Shown in pieces: positions 23,034 through 35,711 of a stretch of DNA of 64,000 nt; positions within the stretch are counted from its first letter, which is position 1; each line of letters opens with the position of its first letter. The stretch is from Chryseolinea serpens (GTDB taxonomy: Bacteria > Bacteroidota > Bacteroidia > Cytophagales > Cyclobacteriaceae). The notes under the pieces were generated by a model that was not told the DNA's origin, did no database searches, and was given only the letters and a program-made list of their open reading frames with translations. The stretch covers positions 3,286,001 to 3,350,000 of the forward strand of contig NZ_FQWQ01000001.1 of NCBI RefSeq assembly GCF_900129725.1, read 5' to 3'. The position numbers and the translations under genes were made by a program.

Positions 23034-24329
23034 ATGAGAGAACACCTGAAAAAGCTTATCCATCTCGGCTGGCATGCGGGGATGGATCAGTCGGAGCGGG
23101 CACGACTCGTGTCCATCAATGCCTTCCTGGTGTTGTCGCTGGTGCTCACCGTTTTATTTGTTCTTGTATTTCTCAGTTTAGGCTCCCTGAGTGTTTTACA
23201 GGCATTGGGTTATGTGCCCATGCTCCTGCTGGTGCTTTACCTGCACTCCAAATTCGCTTTCCGGACGGCCCGCGTCCTCGTTTCCTACGGATTTATGGGC
23301 ATGGTTTTAACACTGGCACTGCTGGAAAGGCGATCGGGCACGGAATATCTTCTCATTGCGTTGGGGTGTTGCTCCGTTGTCGTCTTTAATAAATTGACGA
23401 ACGTGATTGCTTCCTTCCTGTTCGCGTTCCTGTGTTATGTTTTCTATAAATGGTATGATAGCCATGTGCCCTTTGTTCCCAACCCAACCGTTCCCTATGC
23501 GCTGGCACAAAACTCGATCATGTTTCTTTCCGGGTTTATTGTGCTCGCCCAATCGTTAGTGTTCCGGTGGCTGATCCGGGACTACGCCGAAAAACTGACC
23601 ATGGCCAATCGCGAAACGCAGGCCATGAACGAAGAACTCCAGGCAACCAATGAAGAGTTGACGGCATTTTCTGAAAACCTCGACCTGATGGTGCGTCAAA
23701 AGAGCGCCCAGCTCCAGGCCTACATCGACGCCATTGACGTGAGCATCTACTCGGTCGTGAGCGACCTGGACGGCAACTTTATGAAAGTTAATGACCAGGT
23801 AATCGCCATCTCCGGCTACACCAGGGAAGAGCTCATCGGCAAGCACTACCGCCTGTTGACATCCAGCCAATATTCCGATGCGTTTTTCGATGAACGAAGA
23901 CAAATCCTTATGGAGGGAAAAACCTGGCGCGGCGAAGTGGAGCACCAAACCAAACAGGGCACGCTCATTTGGTTCGACTGCATCGTGATCCCGATCCGCG
24001 ACAGCGATGGGATCATAAAGAGTTTTCTCACGCTTGGATTGTCCATCACCGAACGGAAAATGCATGACAAACTTCAAGAGGATACGATCACCTTACTGGA
24101 GTCCATTGCCTTCCGGGCGTCGCACGGTATTCGCGGACCACTGGCGCGAATAAACGGGCTCTCCTACCTGGTGAGAAGAAATGTTGTTGATCAAACCGAG
24201 TTCGAGCTGATTGCCGAGAAATTGATCACCTGCTCGCAAGAGCTCAACGCAGCAACAAGCGAGTTGGTGACGTACGTTTCCGACCACCAGGAGCTGATGA
24301 TGGATAGCCGGCAAAATAACGGCCGGTAG
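23034..24329 (+). CDS. Membrane PAS sensor with DHp-like helix but no ATPase domain
   Basis: ATG 23034 (MREHLKKLIHLGW) gives 431 residues. Five or six TM segments lie between residues 25 and 190, a coiled coil between 200 and 245 (ETQAMNEELQATNEELTAF), and a PAS domain between 245 and 370 (IYSVVSDLDGNFMKVNDQV, then ISGYTREELIGKHYRLLTS, with a PAC end LGLSITERK). The last 80 residues resemble a HisKA helix pair: FRASHGIRGPLARINGL retains the His and the R-x-P-L, but the usual Glu after His is Gly, and the protein stops before any HATPase_c N, G1 or G2 box. It cannot phosphorylate itself. It may regulate or be phosphorylated by the kinases encoded 4 kb away. Confidence 0.75.
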   Translation: MREHLKKLIHLGWHAGMDQSERARLVSINAFLVLSLVLTVLFVLVFLSLGSLSVLQALGYVPMLLLVLYLHSKFAFRTARVLVSYGFMGMVLTLALLERRSGTEYLLIALGCCSVVVFNKLTNVIASFLFAFLCYVFYKWYDSHVPFVPNPTVPYALAQNSIMFLSGFIVLAQSLVFRWLIRDYAEKLTMANRETQAMNEELQATNEELTAFSENLDLMVRQKSAQLQAYIDAIDVSIYSVVSDLDGNFMKVNDQVIAISGYTREELIGKHYRLLTSSQYSDAFFDERRQILMEGKTWRGEVEHQTKQGTLIWFDCIVIPIRDSDGIIKSFLTLGLSITERKMHDKLQEDTITLLESIAFRASHGIRGPLARINGLSYLVRRNVVDQTEFELIAEKLITCSQELNAATSELVTYVSDHQELMMDSRQNNGR

Positions 24330-24347
24330 TCACTCATGCTGACGCAT

Positions 24348-26318
24348 TTACTGCCCCCCTCCTGTTTGCGGCAGCCACACTTTCATTTTACCAGCCCCGC
24401 GGTTCGACCACAAGTAATACGGGATCAATGTCAGATTTTCGTTTTGAATTTTGCCCGTGAGCACATTCACGGATTGACCCAAAAGCTCCTGCCTTTTAGA
24501 CTGCAAGCTCACATCGTTGGGTAGGGCAAGGGTTGAAAGATTGGGATTGTCTATTCCCTCGGCACAATAAACAATAGGGCCTCGCTCGAACGCTACCTTG
24601 TGCACGTTGTCCGCAACCGGCCCGTTGGTCACTACCTTGTGGATGTTCATCGGCAATGACACTTCAACAACGTCACCTTTTTCCCATTCTCTTGTAATGG
24701 TCATGTAGCCGTTTGAGATCTCGGGCTTTTCCGCTTTTCCGTTGATGGTCAATGACGGCGTAGCAGGTTGGGCATTCACGTAGGCATAAAGATTTCCTGG
24801 CACCGCTTCATTTCTAAGCCAGCCCGGAACGCGGATTTGCAACGTGAATTTTGTTTTCTTTTCGGGCTCGATCGTAAAAGCGACATCGCCTCTCCAGGGA
24901 TAGCCTGTCTGTTGACTTAATTTGATCTTCCCGTTTTTGCTTTGCAATTGCGCCTGGCTTGATATGAACAAGTTGGCATACACGGTATCTTCTTTGGAAG
25001 CATAGATCATTCCCGCCAGCGACGGAATAAACCGGATCATGTTGGTGGGACAACACGAGCAATCAAACCAGGATTGGCGCGTGCAGGCTCCTTTATTAAA
25101 TTGAAATTTTCCGTCCGATTCCAGGGGATTGGTATAGAAGAACTTTTTTCCATCCGTCGACATGCCGGAGATCAAGCCATTATAAAGCGTTCTTTCGAGG
25201 ACGTCGTAGTATTTGACATCTCCTGAAAGCATGAACATTTTTTGATTCCACCAAACACTTCCAATGGCCGCGCAAGTTTCACCGTAGGCCGAAAGGTTCG
25301 GAAGCTCAAAATTATCGCCAAAGGCCTCACCATCATGTCTTGCTCCCACGCCACCGGTGAGGTACGTCTTTTTATCTACCGTATTATCCCATAACCTGTC
25401 GAGTGCTTTCAAATAGGAGGTGTCATGGTAGATGGCGGCGATATCGGTCATGCCCGCGTATAAATATTCCGCTCTCACCGCATGGCCCACGGCCTCCGAT
25501 TGATCGATCACGGGTATGTGATCTTGATAGTAAGCACCGTACAACGGATGCGTGGTGCTGTCGCCGCGGAGGTCGATAAAATATTTGGAAAGCTTCAGAT
25601 AATCTTCCCTGTGGGTGATGTCGTAAAGTTTGATGAGTCCCGTCTCCACGATCTGGTGACCGGGAGGGCGATGTAAATGGTCGGGCTTAAAGTTGGCCAC
25701 GAGCAGGTCGGCATTTTTTAGTGCGATGTCCAGCAGACTTCTCTTTCCCGTGGCCCAATAGTGAGCGGCTGCCGCTTCGAACAAGTGGCCACTGTTGTAG
25801 AGTTCGTGGCTCGTGATTTCATTCTCCCATCTTTCCTTGGAAGGCTTCACCCAGTCGGCGGGCGGATGGGCGCGGTCGATGGTGAACCATGTGGTGATGT
25901 ATCCATCGGGTTCCTGGCCAATTTTGATGATGGAGATGATCGAGTCGAGATAGGCATCCAATGTTGGGTTGGGCATACTGATCAACGAATACGAAGCGCC
26001 TTCAATGGTCTTGTATAGATCGGTATCATCAAACGGCATTTTCCCCCGGGCTTTCCCCGGCTTGGTTTTGCCCGCGATCAAAAAGTTGTCCATGCGTCCT
26101 TCTTCGGCGCACTTTTCAAAGGCGTGTTTGATGGTGGTGTCTTGAATCAATTTGACTTTGGGGAGCCAGAAGCTATCGGTTAGAATTACATTCTTGATAT
26201 CGATGGAGGAGATAGGGTAGCGCATTTGCCCTTTCGGCTCCTCGTGTTTGGCGCAGTTCAGCAATGAGAGTGAAGCACTGGCAATCAAAAAGATCCCTGC
26301 GGTTTTTAGAGTCTTCAT
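24348..26318 (-). CDS. GH127 family beta-L-arabinofuranosidase-like lipoprotein
   Basis: 656 residues with a lipoprotein signal (ASASLSLLNC, Cys near residue 22). The catalytic (alpha/alpha)6 barrel shows SFWLPKVKLIQDTTIKHAFE, YKTIEGASYSL, NSGHLFEAAAAHYWATGKR, YLTGGVGARHDGEAFG and TCAAIGSVWWNQKM. The cysteine cluster FDCSCCPTNMIRFIPS is the zinc-binding and catalytic cysteine site of GH127. A C-terminal beta-sandwich follows (VPGWLRNE, NGYMTITREWEKGDVVEV, VAFERGPIVYC). These enzymes remove beta-L-arabinofuranose from plant glycoproteins and pectin side chains. The gene stands alone and is convergent with the sensor, 18 bases away. Confidence 0.92.
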   Translation of the reverse strand: MKTLKTAGIFLIASASLSLLNCAKHEEPKGQMRYPISSIDIKNVILTDSFWLPKVKLIQDTTIKHAFEKCAEEGRMDNFLIAGKTKPGKARGKMPFDDTDLYKTIEGASYSLISMPNPTLDAYLDSIISIIKIGQEPDGYITTWFTIDRAHPPADWVKPSKERWENEITSHELYNSGHLFEAAAAHYWATGKRSLLDIALKNADLLVANFKPDHLHRPPGHQIVETGLIKLYDITHREDYLKLSKYFIDLRGDSTTHPLYGAYYQDHIPVIDQSEAVGHAVRAEYLYAGMTDIAAIYHDTSYLKALDRLWDNTVDKKTYLTGGVGARHDGEAFGDNFELPNLSAYGETCAAIGSVWWNQKMFMLSGDVKYYDVLERTLYNGLISGMSTDGKKFFYTNPLESDGKFQFNKGACTRQSWFDCSCCPTNMIRFIPSLAGMIYASKEDTVYANLFISSQAQLQSKNGKIKLSQQTGYPWRGDVAFTIEPEKKTKFTLQIRVPGWLRNEAVPGNLYAYVNAQPATPSLTINGKAEKPEISNGYMTITREWEKGDVVEVSLPMNIHKVVTNGPVADNVHKVAFERGPIVYCAEGIDNPNLSTLALPNDVSLQSKRQELLGQSVNVLTGKIQNENLTLIPYYLWSNRGAGKMKVWLPQTGGGQ

Positions 26319-26884
26319 GCGTGGAAAAAGATTGAGTCTTTTATAATTGAGCTTATAAGTGTCTAAAATACGCTTTTTTCAAATCACACATTTATTGGGT
26401 TTAACTTTTCTTTGAAAAAAGGCCGAATGAAGACGTTGGCTTATTTTAATAACACAAGTCTAAGCGGATTTAGTAAAGGATGGCTATTAGCAAAGACCAG
26501 CAATGATTGTGTGTCGCGAGGCAAAGGCGTAGTCAGGGCTAAAGCCCGGATGGGTGGGGCGTTTTTACCCTGGCCTAAAGGCCAGGGTTATTCAGAGCGG
26601 ACGTCTTGCCAACGCACGTCGCCACAAACTTCAGAGAGCGGCCGGAGCTGAATAACAGAGACCATACACCACAACCCGCCAAGGAGGGTTACCATTGGGC
26701 TTAGCTCCACATGAACTGGCAAAAAAAATTGCACCCAAGCCCGTAGGGCTTCCCTATCATAACGCCCGGTGCAACCGGGCGAAGCGAGTCCATGCATTGC
26801 AACCCTGTAAGGGTTACATCAGTGCAGGGATTACATTAGTACTAGCCTTTAGGCCAGGGCAAAAGTACCTTCTCCTCCCAGGCT
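26319..26884. other. Gene-free region rich in small hairpins
   Basis: 566 bases between the GH127 start and the MFS permease stop. The first 200 bases should hold the GH127 promoter. The rest is a series of short palindromes, entered separately. ORFs here are broken by these palindromes and look random. Confidence 0.6.
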
Positions 26885-26895
26885 TTAGCCCTGAC
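26530..26895. repeat. Cluster of six short palindromes (REP-like)
   Basis: Perfect stems found by eye: GGGCT/AGCCC at 26536-26547; ACCCTGGCC/GGCCAGGGT with loop TAAA at 26567-26588; CGCCCGGT/ACCGGGCG with loop GCA at 26763-26781; AACCCT/AGGGTT at 26801-26815; GCCT/AGGC at 26845-26854; GGCT/AGCC at 26881-26890. Several share the words ggcctaaaggcc, agggct and ttagccct, so they are probably diverged copies of one unit. The last one supplies the stop codon of the MFS gene. Confidence 0.6.
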
Positions 26896-28072
26896 CACTC
26901 ACAAGAACACTCGATTTTTCTTTTCTCAGCAAAGCGACAAGTCCCAACACCGGTCCGATGGCCAATAATGTATAGACGTATTGCGTATCTATTCTATACG
27001 AAAGCGCATTTATAAATTGAATACTCACAATGGTGATCGAGAACCCGATACAATTCACGATCGTCAGTGACGTGCCCCGCGATTCTTCTGGTGCATTTCG
27101 CGCGACCAGTGTTGAGAACAGCGGAGAGTCGGCGATCACGACCAGCCCCCAAACGACCAGGAAGACGATCAATAAAATAATTGAATCCGATACCAGGAAA
27201 AGCGGCGAAGTAATACAGCATAAACAAGACAAGGACAATGCGATCGTGGCCACTCGCTTCGCCCCAAAATACTGCGACAAGATTCCACTAAAAACACAAG
27301 CCAGTCCACCCGATGCGATGATCAGGAAGGACCACAGCGAGACGTTCAGGTTTGTTTCCGGATAGCGGTTGTTATAGTTTATCAGCATCACCGGCAGGAA
27401 GGCCCAGAACGTGTACAATTCCCACATGTGTCCAAAATAGCCAAAGGATACTGAGCGAAAATCCGGCAGCCTGAATCCCTTCATGAATGCCGTAAAGTTT
27501 AATCGTTGACCTGACTTGCGATAGGGACCGTTGGGCACAAATAACAAAATAGAAAGTCCGCCCAATAGCGAGAGGGCTGTGGTGGCATACACAATATATT
27601 TCCAGGGGAAGCCGCCTATACTATTCTTTAACAAATGCGGAAACGCTGTCCCCAGCACCAAAGCTCCCACTAAAAAACCAAGGGACTTGCCAAGGCCCTC
27701 CTTATAATGATCGGATGCTATCTTCATACCCACGGGGTATATGCCCGCCAGAAAAAATCCGGTTAAAAATCTGAAAAGAAGCAACCCGGTGGTATGCATG
27801 TCTGGGAGGCTCATCCCGAGATTAAAAAGTCCCGCGAAGATGGAACTACAAAAGAATACCCAAGAAGGAGAGAAACGATCCGAAATGGAAAGGATCGCGA
27901 AAAGCAAGGTCCCGGTAATAAAACCAAATTGTATGGCGCTTGTCAGGTGCGCCAGAAAGTGTTGATCGAGGTGAAGATCCCTGGCGATGTCGGGAGCGAT
28001 GGCATTGCCGGCAAACCAAAGCGACGTACAAAAAAATTGAGAAAGTACGATGACGGGTAGAACAAGTCGCAT
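26885..28072 (-). CDS. MFS transporter, 12 TM segments (395 aa)
   Basis: ATG 28072 (MRLVLPVIVLSQFFCTSLWF) is the start, since the frame further upstream is not protein-like. Signature blocks of the major facilitator superfamily are present: LWFAGNAIAPDIARDLHL in TM1, FRFLTGFFLAGIYPVGMKI in TM4, and ARNAPEESRGTSLTIVN before TM11. The substrate is not evident. The last residues (VSGQG) and the stop lie within the hairpin cluster, so the natural C-terminus may have been replaced by repeat sequence. Confidence 0.88.
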   Translation of the reverse strand: MRLVLPVIVLSQFFCTSLWFAGNAIAPDIARDLHLDQHFLAHLTSAIQFGFITGTLLFAILSISDRFSPSWVFFCSSIFAGLFNLGMSLPDMHTTGLLLFRFLTGFFLAGIYPVGMKIASDHYKEGLGKSLGFLVGALVLGTAFPHLLKNSIGGFPWKYIVYATTALSLLGGLSILLFVPNGPYRKSGQRLNFTAFMKGFRLPDFRSVSFGYFGHMWELYTFWAFLPVMLINYNNRYPETNLNVSLWSFLIIASGGLACVFSGILSQYFGAKRVATIALSLSCLCCITSPLFLVSDSIILLIVFLVVWGLVVIADSPLFSTLVARNAPEESRGTSLTIVNCIGFSITIVSIQFINALSYRIDTQYVYTLLAIGPVLGLVALLRKEKSSVLVSGQG

Positions 28073-28375
28073 TTTGACGATTTGATTATTCAATCCTGCA
28101 AAGTAAAACGTATTTCCGTGAAAATATCTGCCGTCCACAACATCGCCACAACGCATTCATCTTCAAGACGACAAACGAACCGGCCAATTTTCTTCAGCAA
28201 TGTTTGTGAGCGTATAGGCAATTCCGTACCTTGATCTAGCCCATCCATGGCTTCGCCTCCGAAGCATGTGATGGGTTTGTCTTTTTTGATGGCGATGGAT
28301 TTTTATCCGGGAGCTTGCCTGTCGAGTAAGCACCGCCCGGACCGGTATATGCATTAGACTAACACGCGACGTTAC
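28073..28375. other. Divergent promoter region
   Basis: 303 bases between the start codons of the MFS permease (minus) and the first kinase of the signalling cluster (plus). It must hold both promoters. I see no RNA gene, strong palindrome or full consensus promoter. Confidence 0.4.
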
Positions 28376-29425
28376 ATGAATAGCACGAATGAACTTCATT
28401 GGAAAGCGCTTGACGAAGTGGATGAGTATGCCATTTTGATGCTCGATAAAGAAGGCCTCGTGAAGAAGTGGAACAAAGGTGCCGAAAAACTGAAGGGCTA
28501 CCGGGCCGAAGAGGTGTTACAGAAATCTTTCAGCATGTTTTACACGGTCGAAGATCAAGTTGCCGGGATCCCCGAAAACCTGTTGCGACAAGCCGCCAAC
28601 AAAGGGAAAGTGGAGCACAACGGATGGCATGTGGGCAAAAATGGCAGGATGTTCTGGACCAGCGAGGTGATTACGGCCTCGCGCGATGACGACAACGGCC
28701 TCACCGGCTTCATCCAGATCTCGCGGCATCGCGAAGGCAATCGCGATTTCCTCGCCAACATGTCACACGAACTGCGCACCCCCCTCAATGCCATCCTCGG
28801 GTTCTCGGAGTTGCTTATCGACCAGAAGATCGGGCCGCTCAATACACGGCAGCGGCAATACCTTCAGGATATTCATGAGAGCGGTTCACACTTGCTTCAA
28901 CTCATCAACAACGTACTCGATCTGGCAAAGATCGAATCCGGTAAGACAGAGCTTTCCGTTGAGATCTTCTCGCTCAACGAGGTCATCGCCGGCGTCATCA
29001 CCACGTTGGAGTCAATTGCCACCGAAAAAGACGTGACCATCCGCCTGGAGCTTTCCAAGGCGTTGTCGTTTGTTTGCCTTGATAAAAATAAATTCCGGCA
29101 GGTCCTGTATAACCTTTTGTCCAATGCCATCAAGTTTAATCGGGAAGGTGGCGAAGTGCAAATCAGCACCCTGCCGCACCAAGCCGACACGTTCATGGTG
29201 CGTGTGAGCGACACAGGCTTGGGCATCCCAAAAGAGGATCTAAAAAAATTATTCATGCCCTTTGTGCAACTCGATTCCGGCACAGCCCGGCAACATGAAG
29301 GTTCGGGATTGGGACTGACGCTTACCAAAAACATCGTCGAGCTTCATCGGGGTCAGATCGGCGTCGACAGCGAGCCGGGCGCCGGCTCCACCTTCTGGAT
29401 CATCATGCCCCTGCGCATCACCTAA
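28376..29425 (+). CDS. Soluble PAS sensor histidine kinase (349 aa)
   Basis: Cytosolic kinase with no TM segments. An N-terminal PAS domain (about 10-120) is of the YxxEEVLQKSF type (YAILMLDKEGLVKKWNKGAEK). The HisKA domain has DFLANMSHELRTPLNAILG (phosphoacceptor His near residue 130). The ATPase domain has FRQVLYNLLSNAIKF (N box), DTGLGI (G1), and GSGLGLTLTKNIVEL (G2). All catalytic boxes are intact. It is the first gene of a plus-strand four-gene set: a receiver follows 16 bases downstream. Confidence 0.92.
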   Translation: MNSTNELHWKALDEVDEYAILMLDKEGLVKKWNKGAEKLKGYRAEEVLQKSFSMFYTVEDQVAGIPENLLRQAANKGKVEHNGWHVGKNGRMFWTSEVITASRDDDNGLTGFIQISRHREGNRDFLANMSHELRTPLNAILGFSELLIDQKIGPLNTRQRQYLQDIHESGSHLLQLINNVLDLAKIESGKTELSVEIFSLNEVIAGVITTLESIATEKDVTIRLELSKALSFVCLDKNKFRQVLYNLLSNAIKFNREGGEVQISTLPHQADTFMVRVSDTGLGIPKEDLKKLFMPFVQLDSGTARQHEGSGLGLTLTKNIVELHRGQIGVDSEPGAGSTFWIIMPLRIT

Positions 29426-29441
29426 CCCAGCGATTTGTGAT

Positions 29442-29810
29442 ATGACGACAGAAAAAATCATTATGATCATAGACGACAATGCCACCAATCTAACGTTGGC
29501 TTCCGATGTCCTTGAACTCGAGGGGTTTCGCGTCGTGCGTTGTTCCGACGCCGAGGGCGCGCTCGCTGCCATCGGCGAAAAACATCCTGACCTGATCCTC
29601 ACAGACATTGCCCTACCGGGCATCGACGGCTTGGAGCTTACGCGCATGTTGAAAGCCAATGACACCACCCGTCAAATCAAGATCATCGCGCTGACCGCCT
29701 TTGCCATGAAGCAAGACCATGAAAAAGCACTCGCCGCCGGGTGCGACGGTTTCATCACCAAACCCATCGACACACGCCGGTTCAAAGATCAAATTACCCC
29801 TTACCTGTAA
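29442..29810 (+). CDS. Stand-alone receiver (REC) protein (122 aa)
   Basis: A single CheY-like domain: MIIDDNATNLT gives the acidic pair, DLILTDIALPGIDG the phosphoacceptor Asp, ALTAFAMK the Thr/Ser switch and ITKPID the conserved Lys. There is no output domain, so it acts by protein contact or as a phosphate shuttle or sink. The spacing to the next gene is six bases. Confidence 0.92.
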   Translation: MTTEKIIMIIDDNATNLTLASDVLELEGFRVVRCSDAEGALAAIGEKHPDLILTDIALPGIDGLELTRMLKANDTTRQIKIIALTAFAMKQDHEKALAAGCDGFITKPIDTRRFKDQITPYL

Positions 29811-29816
29811 TCCTGC

Positions 29817-32396
29817 ATGAACGCATACAAGCTATTGGTCGTTGATGATTCGGCCCTGTCGCGCAAATTGCTCGAAGCTGCCTTTGAGACCGAAGGTTAT
29901 GTCACCCTTGCCGCACGCGATGGCCAGGAAGCGATGGACATCCTGCTCACCGAAGCCGTCGATCTCATCGTTACCGACATTCTCATGCCCAACGTCGACG
30001 GCTATTATCTGTGCTACAAAGTTCGGCACCACGAAAAACTGCGCGGCATTCCCATCATCATCTACACCGCCACGTATACTTCACTTAGCGAAGAGAAGAT
30101 CGCCGAAGACATGGGCGCCGATCTGTTCATCCGGAAGCCTGCGCCGATTCACGTCCTGGTTGAGGCTGTGCGAAAGTTGTTACTTGAGCCCTCGCGTCCG
30201 CGGGAAGTGACGAAGAACCCGTCTATCTCCATGGAAGTTATGCACCAGTATAGCTCCGACCTGGTGAACAAGCTCGAACAGCGCAACATTGCCCTGGAAG
30301 AGACGCGTCGCAACCTGGAGCATACGGTTCAGGAAAGAACCCGGGAACTTCAACGCTCCAACGAGGAGCTGATGGCTTCCAATGAAGAGTTGCAAGCGAT
30401 CAACGAAGAATTGTCGACGACCAACGACAAGCTGGTCGACGCCACGCTGGTGATCCATCGACAAGCGGAAACCATTCTTGTGACGGAACGCAGGTTGCAT
30501 GAGATGGAGATGCAAAAGAGCCAGCACCTCCTGGTCAAAGCTTACGAGATCGCCAAGATCGGTTACTGGACCTACGACACCGAAGCGGATCGCGCCGAAT
30601 GGAATGACCAGACCCGAAAGATCTTCGGGGTGTCGCCCGCATACCAACCCGCCCTGCAGAGCTACCTGGCGCTGGTTTATCCTGATGACCAGCAGCGCGT
30701 GAAAGACGATGCCCTCCGGGCGATAACCAAAGGCGAGCTGTTCAACGTGGAGCACCGCATCATTCGCAAAGACGATGGCTCGCTTCGCTGGGTGCACGTG
30801 CGCGCGGATTTTGTTCAAAATGAAAATGACGCACGCCTGATGCTGGGGGTGATCCAAGACGTATCGGACCGCAAGACCTTCGAAGAAGTGCTGCTGGAAT
30901 ACAACCAACGCTACGAGATCCTGTCGCGTGCCACCAACGATGCCATCTGGGACAGGGACATCGAACACGACGCCGAAGTTTGGAACCACGGCATCGAGAC
31001 CATCTTTGGCTATGCCGACCGGCAGATCAGCACCGCCACGGAATGGTGGAAAGAAAAAATTCACCCGGAAGATTTTGAGCGTGTGACCCTGGAGATCGGG
31101 CAAGCCTTTGCGCAGCTGCGCACCAACTGGATCTCCCAATACCGGTATCGCTGCGCGGATGGCACGTATAAATATGTGTTGAATCGCGCCTACATCATCT
31201 ACCAGGACGAACGGCCCGTTCGGATGATCGGCTCGATGCAGGACATCACGGGTCAAAAAGAATTTGAGCGCAGCATTACGGCCATCGCCCGCGAACTTTC
31301 GGAGCTGATCCAGCATGCCAATGCTCCCATCTTCGGGTCGGATCGAAACGGTTATATCAACGAATGGAATCGCGTGACCGAGGAGCTTACGGGGTACAGC
31401 AAAAACGAAATGCTGGGGAAGAACATCGGGCTTTGTATCCGCGACGATCACCGTCAGGAATTTATGCTTTTGCTCGAGCGCGTCTTCAAAGGCAGCCCGC
31501 TCGACAACCTGCAGTTGCCGATGATGTCGAAAGACCAACGCGACCTCATCTTCCTGCTCAACACCACGCCCCGGCGAAACTCGGAGCAACAGATCATGGG
31601 CGTGTTGATGGTGGGTCAGAACATCACCGAGCTCATCGAATACCGCGTCAACCTGGAAGCGAAAGTACAGGAACGCACGCGGGAACTGAATGAGGCGCTG
31701 CGCAAAGAGAAAGAACTGGTGGAAATGAAAAGCCGGTTTGTCTCCATCGCCTCGCACGAGTTCCGCACACCGCTGTCGACCATTGCGCTCGCCACCGGTT
31801 TCCTGCGGAAGCATCGCGAAAAAATATCGTCCGATGATTTTGTAAAAAAGCTGGCCACCATCGAAAAGCAGGTGGACCACATGACCTACCTGCTGGACGA
31901 CATCCTGATGATCGGCAAAAGCGATGCCGGCAAGATCAAAACTAAATACACGCCGGTTGACATCGAAACATTTTTTCAGCAAACCGCCCGCGAAGTGGAA
32001 GAAAGCATGCGAACCCACCAGGTGCAAATCTTTATTCAGTGCTCGGTGAAGTCGTTTGCTGCCGACGAAAAATTGCTGCGCAACATTCTGATCAACCTCA
32101 TCACCAACGCCATCAAATTTTCTCCCGATCAAAAATCGGTCATGCTGCGCGTCACCAATTCACCGGATTTTCTCAAGGTAGAAGTAAAAGACAAAGGCAT
32201 CGGCATCACGCCCGAAGATCAGCAAAACATCTTTTCGGCATTTCACCGGGGCGCCAACGTGGGCACTATTCAAGGCACGGGTCTCGGTTTGTCGATCGTA
32301 AAAAAAGCGGTGGATCTGTTGGCCGGACAAATTCACCTGAGCAGCCAGGCAGGCGATGGCACGTCATTTACCGTTACCCTACCCTTGCGCGTATGA
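29817..32396 (+). CDS. Hybrid kinase: REC - coiled coil - PAS x3 - HisKA - HATPase (859 aa)
   Basis: Domains in order: an N-terminal receiver (1-125; LLVVDDSALSRKLLE, Asp in DLIVTDILMPNVDG), a long coiled coil (145-235; ERTRELQRSNEELMASNEEL), three PAS/PAC domains (about 240-350, 365-485, 495-615), a second short coiled coil, HisKA with FVSIASHEFRTPLSTIAL (His near 645), and HATPase_c with LLRNILINLITNAIKF, DKGIGI and GTGLGLSIVKKAVDL. There are no membrane segments. A receiver at the N-terminus means the kinase is probably itself controlled by phosphorylation from another kinase of the cluster. The last codons overlap the next gene (ATGA). Confidence 0.93.
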   Translation: MNAYKLLVVDDSALSRKLLEAAFETEGYVTLAARDGQEAMDILLTEAVDLIVTDILMPNVDGYYLCYKVRHHEKLRGIPIIIYTATYTSLSEEKIAEDMGADLFIRKPAPIHVLVEAVRKLLLEPSRPREVTKNPSISMEVMHQYSSDLVNKLEQRNIALEETRRNLEHTVQERTRELQRSNEELMASNEELQAINEELSTTNDKLVDATLVIHRQAETILVTERRLHEMEMQKSQHLLVKAYEIAKIGYWTYDTEADRAEWNDQTRKIFGVSPAYQPALQSYLALVYPDDQQRVKDDALRAITKGELFNVEHRIIRKDDGSLRWVHVRADFVQNENDARLMLGVIQDVSDRKTFEEVLLEYNQRYEILSRATNDAIWDRDIEHDAEVWNHGIETIFGYADRQISTATEWWKEKIHPEDFERVTLEIGQAFAQLRTNWISQYRYRCADGTYKYVLNRAYIIYQDERPVRMIGSMQDITGQKEFERSITAIARELSELIQHANAPIFGSDRNGYINEWNRVTEELTGYSKNEMLGKNIGLCIRDDHRQEFMLLLERVFKGSPLDNLQLPMMSKDQRDLIFLLNTTPRRNSEQQIMGVLMVGQNITELIEYRVNLEAKVQERTRELNEALRKEKELVEMKSRFVSIASHEFRTPLSTIALATGFLRKHREKISSDDFVKKLATIEKQVDHMTYLLDDILMIGKSDAGKIKTKYTPVDIETFFQQTAREVEESMRTHQVQIFIQCSVKSFAADEKLLRNILINLITNAIKFSPDQKSVMLRVTNSPDFLKVEVKDKGIGITPEDQQNIFSAFHRGANVGTIQGTGLGLSIVKKAVDLLAGQIHLSSQAGDGTSFTVTLPLRV

Positions 32397-32763
32397 AAAA
32401 GTTAAAAATCTTGTTGATCGAAGACACACCCGATGTGCTGGAAGGCCTACTCGAACTGTTGGAGATGGAGGGTTATGAAATGGCGGGCGCCACGAATGGC
32501 AAGGACGCGCTTGAGAAATTACAAACTTTCACGCCCCACCTGATCATCACCGACCTGCGCATGCCGGAGATGGACGGCTTCACGTTCCTGAGGAACGTGA
32601 AGTCAAACCCCGTCCACAACACCATTCCTGTTCTGGTGTTCTCCGCCAACGCCACACCTGAAAATGAAGACAAAAGTCTACACCTCGGCGCCGCAGGTTT
32701 TTTGAAGAAGCCCTGTAACACGGATAGGTTACTCGAGCATATTCAGACTTTGCTGCACCATCG

Positions 32764-32767
<4 letters not shown>
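32393..32767 (+). CDS. Stand-alone receiver (REC) protein (124 aa)
   Basis: ATG 32393 lies within the stop of the hybrid kinase gene (four-base overlap). It is a CheY-like fold: LLIEDTPDVLEGLL, DLRMPEMDG with the phosphoacceptor Asp, VLVFSANATPE, and FLKKPCN with the conserved Lys. No output domain. Its stop codon TAG shares the palindrome CTAG (32764-32767) with the stop codon of the opposite hybrid kinase. Confidence 0.93.
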
Positions 32768-35700
<2,933 letters not shown>

Positions 35701-35711
35701 GTTCGTTGATC

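Noticed and set aside
26412-26797. Small frames on both strands between GH127 and the MFS gene
   Set aside because: They read through the hairpin cluster and have no start context or protein-like pattern.
30180-32132. 650-codon open frame on the minus strand
   Set aside because: It is antisense to the 859-residue hybrid kinase, whose domains are unmistakable. The antisense product has low-complexity His/Phe/Val composition and no family pattern.
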